Shown here: one piece after another, positions 1 to 10,900 of the stretch
Layout of the letters: the number at the start of each line of letters is the position of its first letter
How positions within the stretch are numbered: position 1 is the stretch's first letter
NCBI GenBank assembly: GCA_003402735.1
Contig: QQNE01000006.1
Location: 1-64,000 of the forward strand
Direction of reading: 5' to 3'
Source of the DNA: Verrucomicrobiota bacterium
Lineage (GTDB): Bacteria; Verrucomicrobiota; Verrucomicrobiia; Verrucomicrobiales; DEV007
DNA length: 64,000 nt
Translations under genes and position numbers: made by a program
Notes under the pieces: generated by a model
Databases searched by the model: none
What the model was told of the DNA's origin: nothing
The model's input: the letters and a program-made list of their open reading frames with translations, nothing else

Positions 1-2
1 CC

Positions 3-839
3 GCCATCTCCGCCTGCATCTGGCGCGGAGGAGCCAATGACGTGGCCTCGGTCGTCTGCCCGGTTCGGGTGACCAATCCGCAGGCACCGTCCGCCCTGCC
101 AACCGTGGTCGTCAAAGGCCAGAACGGGGCTCCGGTGCGCAGTGAAGTCGGCGTTCCATCGGCCTCCGCCGGTTTCGTGTTCCTCTCTTATCTGGAAGAT
201 CCGGGCGAATCCGCCAACCCAATCTCCGGCCAGAATGTGCGGTCCCGCGCCTGGCTCCAGGTGCTCGATTTCCGCAGCAGCGGCTCTCCCGTGGTGCGCG
301 ACCGGGTATCGATCCCCGGTGAACTCGCGACCGTGGCTGAGGTCGATGACCGCGGCGCCATCCTTCTGACGGTGGATCCGGGCCGGAACACTTTCCGGGC
401 CTGCGCCTATGACGGTTCCGGCGCCTTCCAGATGGACACCTGGAGCAGTCCCTCCGAAGTCAGCGCGTTCACTCCGGCCCAAGGCGCCGGGATCTTCCTG
501 GGCCGCTCGGCACCGAACGCCCAGCAGATCTCCTCCCTGAGATTCGACTCCTCATCGGGTCGTTTCCGAGTCGCTGCCTCCCTGAACCTTCCTCACGCGG
601 TGTATGAACTGGCCGCCCGCGGGAATCTGCTTCTCGCGAGCCAGTGGGGCAAGGTCTCGGTCACCCCGATTGGCGCAACTGGGACCTTCGGACGCACGGT
701 CACCCTGGATACGGACGCCAACCTCTGGATCCAACTGGCACGTTCCACAGTCCGCCCCGGACTGGGAGTCTTGCTGCCGGCCGGGGCCTACGGGGTCGAA
801 TTCCTGGTGGTTCCGCCGCCGGTCGGCACCCTCCGCTAA
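3..839 (+). CDS. C-terminal part of an unidentified, probably beta-rich protein (5' cut by window edge)
   Basis: The reading frame is open from the first bases of the window, so the real start lies upstream. A GTG at 42 is only an internal candidate. About 278 residues are visible. The sequence is rich in short beta-like stretches alternating with Gly/Ser/Asp turns and has no membrane segment or catalytic motif I can name. The spacing of hydrophobic strands is reminiscent of a beta-propeller, but no repeat is clear enough to assign one. It ends at TAA shortly before the convergent ExoD-like gene. Function unknown. Confidence 0.7.
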   Translation, partial: AISACIWRGGANDVASVVCPVRVTNPQAPSALPTVVVKGQNGAPVRSEVGVPSASAGFVFLSYLEDPGESANPISGQNVRSRAWLQVLDFRSSGSPVVRDRVSIPGELATVAEVDDRGAILLTVDPGRNTFRACAYDGSGAFQMDTWSSPSEVSAFTPAQGAGIFLGRSAPNAQQISSLRFDSSSGRFRVAASLNLPHAVYELAARGNLLLASQWGKVSVTPIGATGTFGRTVTLDTDANLWIQLARSTVRPGLGVLLPAGAYGVEFLVVPPPVGTLR

Positions 840-885
840 AACGGATTGTCAGCAAACGAGTTGTCTCCGAACCGGGGTGCGGACG

Positions 886-1587
886 TCATGGAAGATGTTC
901 CGGCCCCGGCTCAAACCATCCGCGGAAGGTCTCCGACATCCACTGCGCCGCCGCTGCTCCACCCAGCAGCAAAAAGGCGAAGAAGCTCACAGTGAGCAGA
1001 AACAAGCCGTAACCCGCAAGCGTGAGCACTCCGTCCCGGCCGATTGCGGAAATCGACAAGACCGTCACCGTGGCCGCCGGGAGCAGGTTGGTCATCGGAA
1101 TGGGAAGCGGGAGCAAGAGGAACGCGCCACAGACAAAGATGCAAAATCCGGTCAGGTGCTGCAACACGGGCGATTCCACCACAAACTCGTGCCTCGGCTT
1201 GGAAACCTTTTCCAGGCTCCGGATGATGCGGTTCGCCCCTTCGAGAAGTTTGGGAAACACACGCTGCGGGAGCCTGACCTCCAGCAATCTCTGGGGCAGC
1301 CACGGTTTGCGCCGCAACGCCAGACGCAGCCCGATCAGACTGATGACCACGCCGAACGGGGTGGACATGCCGGGGATCGCCACCGGAGTGCAAAAGGGAA
1401 TGCTGAACAGACAAAGCAAACCCAGAAACGCGCGGCCCTTCAGCAGAATCACGATCTCCCCGACGTTCACCTCCTCCCGTTCAAACTTCTCAATCAGCTG
1501 AGAGATCTGCTCCGAAAGAAGCGCCGGCTCTGGCGCCTCCGGACCTTCTTGTTCGGGGGGCGCGGGCGGGGTCACGGATGAATCCAT
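886..1587 (-). CDS. ExoD-family integral membrane protein
   Basis: A 233-residue protein matching the overall pattern of the ExoD family (exopolysaccharide synthesis protein ExoD, PF06055). It has an acidic cytoplasmic N-terminus (about residues 1-45), then hydrophobic segments around residues 50-90, 145-165 and 170-215. The first hydrophobic region carries the Pro/Gly-rich stretch PFCTPVAIPGMSTPFG typical of the family, followed by a conserved basic loop (RRKPWLP). ExoD is known from rhizobial exopolysaccharide and alkali-sensitivity phenotypes, but its biochemical role is not settled. The gene is convergent with the partial gene on its left and divergent from the nucleotidyltransferase on its right, only about 120 bases away, so the two promoters must be close together. 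Confidence 0.8.
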   Translation of the reverse strand: MDSSVTPPAPPEQEGPEAPEPALLSEQISQLIEKFEREEVNVGEIVILLKGRAFLGLLCLFSIPFCTPVAIPGMSTPFGVVISLIGLRLALRRKPWLPQRLLEVRLPQRVFPKLLEGANRIIRSLEKVSKPRHEFVVESPVLQHLTGFCIFVCGAFLLLPLPIPMTNLLPAATVTVLSISAIGRDGVLTLAGYGLFLLTVSFFAFLLLGGAAAAQWMSETFRGWFEPGPEHLP

Positions 1588-1708
1588 CGGAGGAGTGTCA
1601 GGGGAGGAGGCGGGCAGAGAGAGCCTCGGTTACTCTCATCCGCAAGGAGAACCACCGCAACCTGAGTTTGACATTTGCCCAAGGCCCGATCTCCACCTAG
1701 GGTTCGAC

Positions 1709-2446
1709 ATGACGCCGATGTCTCAGGAAGTCACCCACGCCATGATCCTGGCCGCGGGCCGCGGCACCCGGATGCTCCACCTCACCGAGGACCTACCCAA
1801 GCCGATGATCGAAGTCCGCGGTCGGCCCATCCTGGAAAGCATCGTCCGCGGCCTCCAGCAAAATGGAATCCAGCGGATCCTCATCGTCGTCGGCTATCGC
1901 AAGGAGGTGATCATCGATCATTTTGGCGACGGCCGGAATTTCGGGCTCGAGATCGACTACGTGGTTCAAGAAGTCCAGAACGGCACCGGCAAGGTGGTCG
2001 AGTTGGGCCGCCCCTTCACCGGCCCGCACCCATTTGTGCTCAGCTACGGAGACATTCTGGTGCCCGCGTCCAGCTATGCGCCGCTGGTCCGGTTGGACGG
2101 CGACGCCGCCCGGATCGCGGTGAAGGTCAACCAGGACGTCAGCAAGGGAGGCGCCGTGTTCATCAACGAGGCGGGCCTCATGACCGACCTCATTGAAAAA
2201 GGCGCTCCCGGTCAGCCGACCAGCCCGTATTACAATGCTGGAATTTACACCTTCAGCCCGGTGATCCACGACTACGTCAGCCGCCTCCGCCTTTCGCCCC
2301 GGGGCGAATATGAGCTCACCGACGCGATCCGCGAAATGGCCTATGACGGCCTCTCCGTCCGCGCCGTGGAGTTGCAGGGAGAATGGGCCGATGTCCGTGA
2401 TCCCGGCGTTGTGCAGGATCTGAATCAAACCCAACCCACCGCATGA
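1709..2446 (+). CDS. Sugar-phosphate nucleotidyltransferase-like protein
   Basis: A nucleotidyltransferase of the GlmU/RmlA-like fold, 245 residues from the ATG at 1709. The signature AAGRGTRMxxxTEDLPKPM near the N-terminus is the nucleotide-binding loop, and GDI (about residue 115) holds the metal-binding Asp. Such enzymes transfer NMP from NTP to a sugar-1-phosphate or phospho-alcohol; the substrate cannot be read from sequence. The frame stays open upstream to 1595, but the region before 1709 is Pro/Glu-rich and unlike the family, so 1709 (or ATG at 1718 or 1742) is preferred. The stop overlaps the hisC start (ATGA), so the two are translationally coupled. A role in cell-surface glycan precursors would fit the adjacent ExoD-like gene, but that is inference. 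Confidence 0.85.
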   Translation: MTPMSQEVTHAMILAAGRGTRMLHLTEDLPKPMIEVRGRPILESIVRGLQQNGIQRILIVVGYRKEVIIDHFGDGRNFGLEIDYVVQEVQNGTGKVVELGRPFTGPHPFVLSYGDILVPASSYAPLVRLDGDAARIAVKVNQDVSKGGAVFINEAGLMTDLIEKGAPGQPTSPYYNAGIYTFSPVIHDYVSRLRLSPRGEYELTDAIREMAYDGLSVRAVELQGEWADVRDPGVVQDLNQTQPTA

Positions 2447-3561
2447 ATCTGGCCACCGCGCCCTCCATTTGGGAGTTTGCCAACCCGCAGCTCCGCGACC
2501 TCGTCTCCTATGAACCTGGCAAGCCGATCGAGGATGTTGCCCGCGAACTCGGTTTGTCCCCGGAGAGCATCATCAAGCTGGCCTCAAACGAAAATCCTCT
2601 CGGTCCCTCCCCGAAAGCGATCCTCGCCATGCAGGAAGCCGCCAAATCGGTGCATCTCTATCCGGATGGCGGCGGATGGAAACTGCGCAACGCCATCGCG
2701 GCCAAGTTCGGCATCGAACGGGAGAACGTGGTCCTCGGCAACGGGTCCAACGAAATCATCGAGCTTTGCGGACACGCTTTTCTCCAACCGGGCGACAACG
2801 TCATCGCGGCCGAACACGCCTTTGTGGTCTACAAACTGATGGCCACTCTTTTCGGGGCCGAAACCGTCGAGGTCCCGGATCCCGGTTTCGTTCATGATTT
2901 GCCTGCCATGGCCGCGGCCATCAACTCGCGAACCAAGGAGGTCTTCATCGCCAACCCGAACAATCCCACCGGCACCCTGGTGGATCAGAAGGCCCTCGAC
3001 CGATTCATGGACCAAGTCCCGGACCACGTCGTCGTGGTCTTCGATGAAGCCTATTACGAATTTCTTCAGGATCCCCCGGACACCCTCAAATATCTCCGCC
3101 AGGGCCGGAACATTGTCATCCTCCGCACCTTCTCCAAGATCCAAGGTCTGGCGGGAACCCGGGTCGGCTACGGACTGGCTCCGAAAGGGCTTGCCGGCAT
3201 CCTGCAAAAATGTCGTCAACCCTTCAACGTCAACTCCATCGCGCAAGCGGGCGCCCTGGCCGGACTGGAAGACGAGGAGCATCAGCAACGCACCCGCGAA
3301 TTGACCTGGGAGGGATTGCGCTTCTACGAGAACGCCTTCAGGGAGGTGGGTCTGGAATTCGTGCCGAGCCACGCCAATTTCCTCCTCGTCCGCACCGGCG
3401 ATGGCGACCGTGTCTTTTCCGAGATGATGAAGCGCGGCATCATCCTGCGCGCCATGCGGGGCTACAAGCTGCCGGACTGGGTCCGGATCTCCGTCGGCAC
3501 CGCCGATCAGAACCAGCGCTGCATCAACGCCTTGCGCGAAGTCCTTGCCGCATCTCATTGA
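2443..3561 (+). CDS. hisC: Histidinol-phosphate aminotransferase
   Basis: A fold-type I PLP aminotransferase of 372 residues, the usual HisC length. Visible motifs are ASNENPLGPSP near residue 46 (substrate site), NPNNPTG (PLP-phosphate region), DEAYYEF (Asp contacting the pyridine ring) and TFSKIQGLAG, where Lys232 should form the Schiff base. It ends with an Arg-containing VRISVG motif that binds the substrate carboxylate or phosphate. HisC interconverts histidinol phosphate and imidazole-acetol phosphate in histidine synthesis, and many homologues also accept aromatic amino acids. Its start overlaps the preceding nucleotidyltransferase by 4 bases and its stop overlaps the mnmE start. No other his genes are present in the window. 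Confidence 0.93.
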   Translation: MNLATAPSIWEFANPQLRDLVSYEPGKPIEDVARELGLSPESIIKLASNENPLGPSPKAILAMQEAAKSVHLYPDGGGWKLRNAIAAKFGIERENVVLGNGSNEIIELCGHAFLQPGDNVIAAEHAFVVYKLMATLFGAETVEVPDPGFVHDLPAMAAAINSRTKEVFIANPNNPTGTLVDQKALDRFMDQVPDHVVVVFDEAYYEFLQDPPDTLKYLRQGRNIVILRTFSKIQGLAGTRVGYGLAPKGLAGILQKCRQPFNVNSIAQAGALAGLEDEEHQQRTRELTWEGLRFYENAFREVGLEFVPSHANFLLVRTGDGDRVFSEMMKRGIILRAMRGYKLPDWVRISVGTADQNQRCINALREVLAASH

Positions 3562-4901
3562 ACCCGGACCGGGACACCATCGCCGCCATCGCTACGCCCT
3601 CCGGTCAAGGGGCCCTGGCGATCTTGCGGCTCTCCGGTCCCCGGGCTTTCGCCCTAGCGGACGAGGTGTTCCGGGGGCCGTCCGCTCCGCCCCGCTTCCA
3701 GACGCTTGGCCGGATCCTGCGAGCGGACGGAACGGTGATCGATGAAGTCCTGCTGACCCGGTTCCCTGGACCGCACAGTTTCACCGGGGAAGACACGGTG
3801 GAGATCACCGGCCACGGGGGTCGCCTGGTCAGCCGCGCCATTCTGGATCGGTTGCTCCAGGCGGGGGCCCGGGCCGGTCGTCCGGGCGAATTCACCCAAC
3901 GCGCCTTCCTCAACGGCAAACTGGATCTGACCCAGGCGGAGGCCATCATGGATGTCATTTCCGCACAGACAGAGCTGGCTCTGCGCTGCGCCCAACGACA
4001 ACTTCAGGGAGATCTCGGGAACCGCGTGGAGCGGCTGCGCCAAGGCCTCATCTCGGTCCTGGCCCACCTCGAGGCCTGGATCGACTTTCCCGAGGAGGAC
4101 ATCGATCCCGAGACCGGGGAACAACTCAACTCCCGGATCCACTCGGTCCTCGGCGCTCTCGAAGAACTCCGCGCCACCGCCCGCCAGGGACGAATTCTCC
4201 GGGAAGGCGTGCCCACGGTGATTTGCGGCTCCCCCAACGTCGGCAAGTCCAGCCTACTGAACCTCCTGTTGGGGTTCGATCGGGCCATCGTCAGCGAAAC
4301 CGCCGGAACCACGCGGGACACGCTTGAGGAGATCATCAACCTCGAGGGCATTCCCTTGCGCCTCATCGATACCGCCGGTCTCCGGGACACGGCCGATCAA
4401 ATCGAATTGGCGGGCATGGCCCGCACCGGCAAGAGCATTCAGGAAGCGGAACTGATCCTCGAGGTTTGTGACGGGCACCTCCCGCCGGGCCCCACCGCCA
4501 TCCAAGCGCCCGGTGGCACCATTCATCTGCGGGTTCTCAACAAAGCCGACCTCGGCATCCATCCCGGATGGACTCTCGACGCGGTCACGCTGGCCCTCTC
4601 CTGCCTCACGGGCCAGGGCCTTGCGGAACTGAAAGCCGCCATGATCCGGGCGCTCACCCAGGATCCACAGGGATCCACCGATGACTGGAGCATTCACGTC
4701 AACGCCCGGCATCTCCAGGCCCTCAACACCGCTCGGGATCACCTGCGCGACGCCCTGAATCAACTCCGCGCGGGGGCCCCACCCGAACTGGCAGCCGCAG
4801 ACCTGCGCTCCGCCCTGCATCAGCTCGGCGAAATCGTGGGCAAGACCGACATCGAGGAGATCCTCGATGTCGTCTTCAGCCGGTTTTGCATCGGCAAATG
4901 A
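3558..4901 (+). CDS. mnmE: tRNA uridine-5-carboxymethylaminomethyl(34) synthesis GTPase MnmE
   Basis: MnmE, which with MnmG modifies the wobble uridine of certain tRNAs. The likely start is a TTG at 3558 embedded in the hisC stop region (TTGA). Translation from there gives the canonical opening DTIAAIATPSGQGA and 447 residues, close to the family norm of about 450. The N-terminal tetrahydrofolate-binding domain spans about residues 1-115. The inserted G domain has G1 SPNVGKS near 225, G3 DTAGLRDT near 271 and G4 NKAD near 328. The C-terminus is the invariant CIGK, whose Cys is catalytically important. The longer open frame back to 3210 runs over hisC in another frame and is not coding. Confidence 0.95.
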   Translation: MNPDRDTIAAIATPSGQGALAILRLSGPRAFALADEVFRGPSAPPRFQTLGRILRADGTVIDEVLLTRFPGPHSFTGEDTVEITGHGGRLVSRAILDRLLQAGARAGRPGEFTQRAFLNGKLDLTQAEAIMDVISAQTELALRCAQRQLQGDLGNRVERLRQGLISVLAHLEAWIDFPEEDIDPETGEQLNSRIHSVLGALEELRATARQGRILREGVPTVICGSPNVGKSSLLNLLLGFDRAIVSETAGTTRDTLEEIINLEGIPLRLIDTAGLRDTADQIELAGMARTGKSIQEAELILEVCDGHLPPGPTAIQAPGGTIHLRVLNKADLGIHPGWTLDAVTLALSCLTGQGLAELKAAMIRALTQDPQGSTDDWSIHVNARHLQALNTARDHLRDALNQLRAGAPPELAAADLRSALHQLGEIVGKTDIEEILDVVFSRFCIGK

Positions 4902-4926
4902 TCGTTGCCCGGCAGCGGGTGCCTCG

Positions 4927-7900
4927 TCAATTGGTCGGCTTGGGAGCCGGGGGCATCGCAAAGGGATCTTCCATCGCAGGAGCTCCACCGGCCGGGGCCG
5001 GAGCGGGGGCGGGAGCGGGCGGAGTCCCACCGAAAGGATCTTCCATCGCCGGGGCACCACCGGCCGGGGCCGGAGCATTGCCGGGAGCGGGCGGAGTCCC
5101 ACCGAAAGGATCCTCCATCGCCGGGGCACCACCGGCCGGGGCCGGAGCCGGGGCGGGAGTGCCAAAGGGATCTTCTGAGGTCGGCATCTGCGTTTGCACG
5201 CCGCTCCCCTGGGTCTCGGTCTTGAACGCTTCGTTCGGTTTGGAAGTTCCTTGTGGGAGAATGGTTCCGTTCGGGGAGAGCGGCACCTCCTGAGGCAAAG
5301 CTTCCTTGAGGTTGACCGGGACAGGGACCACGAAGCCCCTCAGATTGACCACTGAGGCACTTCCCAGGCCCAAACCGCCGATGTAATCCACGGTGTAGGG
5401 ACGCTCCCCTTCCGGATCACGCCACTGGGAAAAATTGAAGAAGGATCCGTCCACGTATTCGTCCTGCCGCTCGAAGACATCGATCTTGAAGACGAAGGCA
5501 TTCCCAAGGTAATCGATGTAGCCGATGGTCGGATCGATCGGGGGCGGGATCACCGGCGGTGGCGGCGGAGGAGGAGGCAGCGGCGGGAGGCCCGGGCCGG
5601 AATTGTTGTAGTAGATGCCGTAGGCACCACCTACCGCATTCACCGGAGAATAGGGCCCTTCCGGAGTAAAGGTCCCGTTGGGAATGCTTTGGGCATCGAA
5701 GGTGATGGTATGCTCAAAGTAGTTGAGATACTCATCTCCCCGGGCATCCCCGGCTTCCAACGAGACGGCGTCCCCGGAATCCGGAGGGTTCGTCAGTTCC
5801 GGATCGGTGTAGGAAAATCCGTTGAAGAGAGTCCCCACGGCAATCGCGTTGTTGGGCCGGTTGGGCATGTAGAGGCGGAGTTGGCCGCTGCCTCCGCTGG
5901 TAAAGATATCTCCCGAGGTGGTGGTCATCACGCCGCTTCCTCCCAATCGATAACTCGGCTGGGTCCGGCTGACGGCCAGGAACGTGTTGCTCCCGATGGA
6001 GTTCAGGTTCTGGTAAGCGGCATGGCCCACCGCACTCCGGGTGAAGGTGGCGTTGTTCCCGACCGATACCTGAATGTCCCCCAACCGGGTCAAGAGATTG
6101 TGGCCGATCCGGGACGTTCCCAGCGCCGCTGCTGCCGGGATCCCTCCGGGGATGCTCACCGCCAGGTTGGTCCCACCCGTCATCGTCAGGTTCCGGCCCA
6201 CCACGGACTTAATGTTCCCGCTGATGCCGATCGTCTGGCCACGATACCGCAACGCGTCGGGGAGATCGGTGACAAAACCGTGCCCCACCTGGGCGAAGCT
6301 GTTGGCTCCCCCGCGCCCTCCGAGAATCGACAGATCCCGTCCGGTCCTCACCGTGATGTCGGACTGCACGTTGGCGATGCCGTTCATGTCGAGGGCCGGA
6401 TCGTTGTCGACATCCACCACCACGTAGTTGCGGACATCGAAAACCCCGCCATGACCGATCTGGACCGGATTCAACTGGGCAGGCAATCCCAATCCATCGG
6501 CGGCCTGGGGATTGCGGTTGCGCGGTTCGGCGAAGGCGGCATCGAGGCGAAGATCACCCGCCACGTTCACATTCACCCTCCCGCCGAGACGCAACCCGCT
6601 GATGGTGTCCGCGGCCGAAAAGTAGGAGCGGTCCAAGCCATTCCCGTTGGCGAAATGCCCGATGGCGGACCACCGATACAGCGTGTCCCCGCTGCGCATC
6701 GTCAAATTCCCGAGAGCCTGGACATCGATGTTCCCCACCTTGTCGGCGACCCTATAAGACGGATGATAGAAGGCGTCGTCATTGTCACCGGCGACCTGAT
6801 CCACGTCCCAACCGCCGTGACCGATCAATGCCCAGGCGTTCTGGTTGGTGGAGGCTGCCAGAGCCGTGGTGCCGTTGTTGTTCCCGAGCTGGGCCGTGGT
6901 AAAAACACCTGGAACCAGGGGATCCGTCAGGTAACGATAATTGAAGAATCCCAGCAAACCGGAACGCTCATTGTCCATGAGGATGTTGCGACCCACGCTG
7001 ACATTGACGTTGGCCGTGTTCCCGTAGGTGTTGAGCACCAGACCGCCACTGGCGATCCCGTTGACCCCGCCGGAAAGGGTGATCGTGGGCACGCCCGCCA
7101 CCACTTCCATGGTGGCCGACCGCGCCACATCAAACCGGGTGCTGCGGTTGGTGAAGGAGAAGGAGTCGTTCCGGTCCACGTTCCCGCCGACCTGGCCCCA
7201 GGAAGCGATCCCCGAGTGACCGATTTGCGCGAACTGCCCCTGTTGCCGTCCTGCCACCACCGTGAGATCTCCGGTCTCGGCGGTCACGGTGATATCCCCC
7301 GCCTTGTAATAGAACCCGTCCTGAAAACCGCCGTGCCCGACCTTGGCGTAGGCCCGGATCGGCAACGGCAAGCCGGAGGTGCTCAACGAGTTGCCCGTGT
7401 ATTCCACGGCGGATCCGCGGATCGAGACGTTGGTTTTGGCAAACACCGTGACATCGCCGACCGCCATGCTCGAGGACTCGAGATCGGCAACCTCCGCCCC
7501 GCCGTGACCGATTTGTGAATAATCATAAAAATGGTTCCCGGCCGTCTGACTGACCCCGCCCACCAACGCGCGCACCTCGATGTCGCCGATCAGGTTCAAG
7601 CCGGTGACTTGACGGTTTGCCGTTCCCACCGCGCCGCCGCTCAGGTTGGCATCAATGGCCGTTCCCGCCAAGTTGACCATGTCCCGAGAGCCACTGTCGA
7701 ACGTGGTGGCGTTGATCCCGTAAATGCCCAAGCCGGTGTTCCAGCCACCAATGTCTCCCCGACCCACAGCCACTCCGCCGTGTCCGATCTGGGTGATCCG
7801 GCCGCTGTAAACGGACTTGTTGTCCAACGTCAGTTGCGCGCCCAGGGCATCGGTGCGGACGTCCGAACCGGGAGCAATGAATCCACCGATGCCGATGGTG

Positions 7901-10900
7901 GTGGCCGAGGTCACCGGCGTGGTCGCCAACAGAGTGACGGCGGCCGTCTGAGCGACCCCGTTGAGCGTCGAACCAGCCGGGAGTTGGGTGCCCGCAGCCA
8001 GAATGCTGCCCACGTCCGGGGTAAAGGCGGCGGTCAGGGTGTTCCCGCCCAAATCATCCGTGAAGCCGGACAACATGGTCACTCCGTTGGCCCCGGAACT
8101 CTTCACCGTCACGTTCCCCACGATGGTTTTGTCCGTGAGCCCCATGAGGGCCGGAATGCCCACCGAGGTCGGCGTGACCGGTCCCGAGGCACTGCGGCCA
8201 CGTCCCGATGAAAACGTGAGGTAATCGGCCAGCGGCACCCGGGTGTCGGTCGGGGTGGCCCCCGGCTGGGTGTTCCCGGAGTTGCCCGTGGTGCTCGCCC
8301 ACTGGGTCTGGTTGGGCGTCGCCTGAAAATTCACGTCCCAATACCCGGCGGTGCGCTGCACGTTCGGCACCGCCCCAACCGCAGCCGCCAGAGGATCGTA
8401 AGCCACGGGATAAGCTCCCCGGGCGGCGGCTGTGCCCACCTGGAGCTGACCGCTTCCGTTGAGCACCGGCACGGCAAACAATTCGCCCACCCGCCAGTTC
8501 GGATTGTCGAAGTCGGTCGGGTTGGAGAAGAGCCGGACCTGGGCATCCCCGTTCGACGGATTGTTCCAATCGTTGAGTCGCCCGCCAAATGTGTGCCCAA
8601 TGGTGGCCCACGCATAGTTCTGGCGCCCGGCCTGCAGAGTCACATCGCCTCCCGCCAGCACCTTGATGTCGCCCCGGACGGACCCGAACTGTCCGGCCCC
8701 GAGGTGGCCGATCTGGGCGTAGGCGTATTCGATTTGGTTGTTCGGCGCAGTCGCGGAACCACCGGCCGATGAAGTGAGCGCCTGACGTCCCCGCAGCAAT
8801 ACGTCGCCGCGTCCGGTCACCACATCGGCCTGGAGAATGTCCGCCGGATTGGAGGCCAGCGGATTGAAGACCACAGACTTGGTGAGGTCCGCCCCGGCGA
8901 TGACATTGATGTGGCTGTAAATTGGGGCCAATCGGCCAATCGACTGATTCACCATGCCGTTGCCGCCCCCGTTCAAGGAGTAACTGTTCAGGGTCGGCGT
9001 CAGGAGGGATTGGTTGATCCCGTTGCTGTCGTTGCCAGTGTTGAGCTGCGTCCCCGGGGCCGTATTCAAGACCGAACGCGAAGCATTCCCGGTGGTTCCG
9101 ATGCCGCCGTGACCGATCTGGACCGCGTTGTTCTCCCGTCCACCGGCCTCCATGGAAAGTCTGCCGGTCAAGAGGACATTGATATCCGCCCGGGAAGAGG
9201 CGCTCAACCCGGCCCCCATCTCCGGCCGGTTCGCCCCGACGCCCCCGGTCCTCTCCGGAGAACCGACGGCCTCGATCCGCTGCCACCACCAGTTCCCCTG
9301 GGCCTGGTTGTTGAAGTGGTTGGCGTAAGCCATGAACGTGCCCGCCACCGGACCGGTGTCGTTCACCAGCATCACCCCATCGACGATCCCATCCGGAGCC
9401 GGGGCGTTGATGTTGGTGGGATCGAACGTGCTGTTGGTCACCTGGGATCCCCCCGTGTTGTAGGCGAGCCGGTCGATCTCGAACTGCCCCACCGTGGCCA
9501 CGGCGTTGGCCCCCGGCCGGGAAAAGGTCATGACGGTGTCGACCGCCGCCGCCAACCCACTCGTCGGCTTGGAGAGGGTGATGACATCGCCGTTGATCGC
9601 TGTGACATAGGTGTGAGCCAAGATCCCCGTGCCCGTCACGATGTCTCCGACCCGGATCGCCCGGGTGGCGGGGTTGTCCGCACCGGAATCCTTCAGGGTG
9701 ATGGTGACCGGCGGCAGATCGTTCCGCCCCGTGGCGTTGGCTTCGATGGCCACGGCGAGGCGGGTGTCGATAATGAGCAACGGGTCCGTGATCCCAGTGA
9801 GTTGCCCCTGACGCACGCTCTGGACAATGTTGTTGTTGGAATTGTCGTGCAGATCCACTCCCCGACCGCCGGTCCCTGCGGCCTGGGGGACGAAGACCAC
9901 CCCGGAATCGTGGAAACCCAACTGGGTCCAGCGCTGATCGCTGTTGGTCTGCGCGGCGCTCATCAGCAGGGTGTTGGCCGCCAGGTTGGTGTTTCCGTAA
10001 CGGCTGCCGACCTCGACGTGCCGTTCCAAATCCGCGCGACCGATCAGGATTGTGCCCTCGTCACCGAACTCCTTGTTCTCAACGTAGGTCTTCCAGCTCC
10101 GCTCCACTTCGGACAAGGTCCAGCCGGGAGTGCCCGAAGGCGTCGTTCCAAACGAACCCGCGCCCGCGAGGATCGAGCCTTGGGCGATGGTGCCGTTGGT
10201 GGCGATGGTGGTGGCGGCCGTGATCGGCGTGTTCCCCAAGGTCTGGGGAGCGGTCAAAGTCACCCCGTTGAGAACCGACCCCGTCGGCAGCACCGATCCG
10301 GCCGCCAAAAAGCTGCCGATGTCCAACGACACCGCCGTGGAGACGCCGACGTCCGTGGCCCCGAAGTCACCGAGGACCACCGGGCTGATCAGGTCCGCCT
10401 CGCTCCCCTTCCAACCGGCAATCAGGTTCACCGAACCGGCTCCCGAGGTCCGGATGTGGTTGGTAATGTAGATGTTCCCGCTGGCAAACAGCCCGAGGCT
10501 GGCATTGGACGTCCACTGGATGGCGTTGTGCCGGTTGTCCGCCAATCCGATGTCCGGGACGAAAATGCTCCCGCTCTCCGTGGCCACGATCACATCCGTC
10601 TTGCCCTGGAGAATGGTGTTGAGACTGGAAACCGGGATGTTCGAGGCGCTTCCACCGATGTAAACATCTCCGGGGTCAAAGAGCACGGATCCGGATTGCC
10701 CGCTCACCGCCGCCGCGGTCACACTTCCGCGATAGAGCAGATCCTGTTTGCCAGAGACCTCGATCCGACCGCCGCGCCCCAAGGTTCCCAAGGCCTGGGC
10801 CGAGATGGCCCCGGAAAAACCGGTGGTTCCATCCGACCAAATCACCACCTGCCCGGCATTGCCCAAAGCCGAATCGGCCCGGAGATCAACCCCCTCAGCG

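Noticed and set aside
3210-3557. N-terminal extension of mnmE giving a 563-residue protein
   Set aside because: This stretch lies inside hisC in another frame and has no MnmE similarity; the protein start is canonical from the TTG at 3558.
1709-3561. Nucleotidyltransferase plus aminotransferase as a phosphonate-tailoring (PntC-like) pair
   Set aside because: The aminotransferase shows HisC motifs throughout and the genes are separate; no other phosphonate genes are visible. Not enough to support it.
4927-5180. DPF motifs in the exoprotein tail as mimics of eukaryotic AP-2 binding motifs
   Set aside because: DPF in an Ala/Pro-rich bacterial tail is easily explained by repeat expansion, and there is no sign of a host-directed context.
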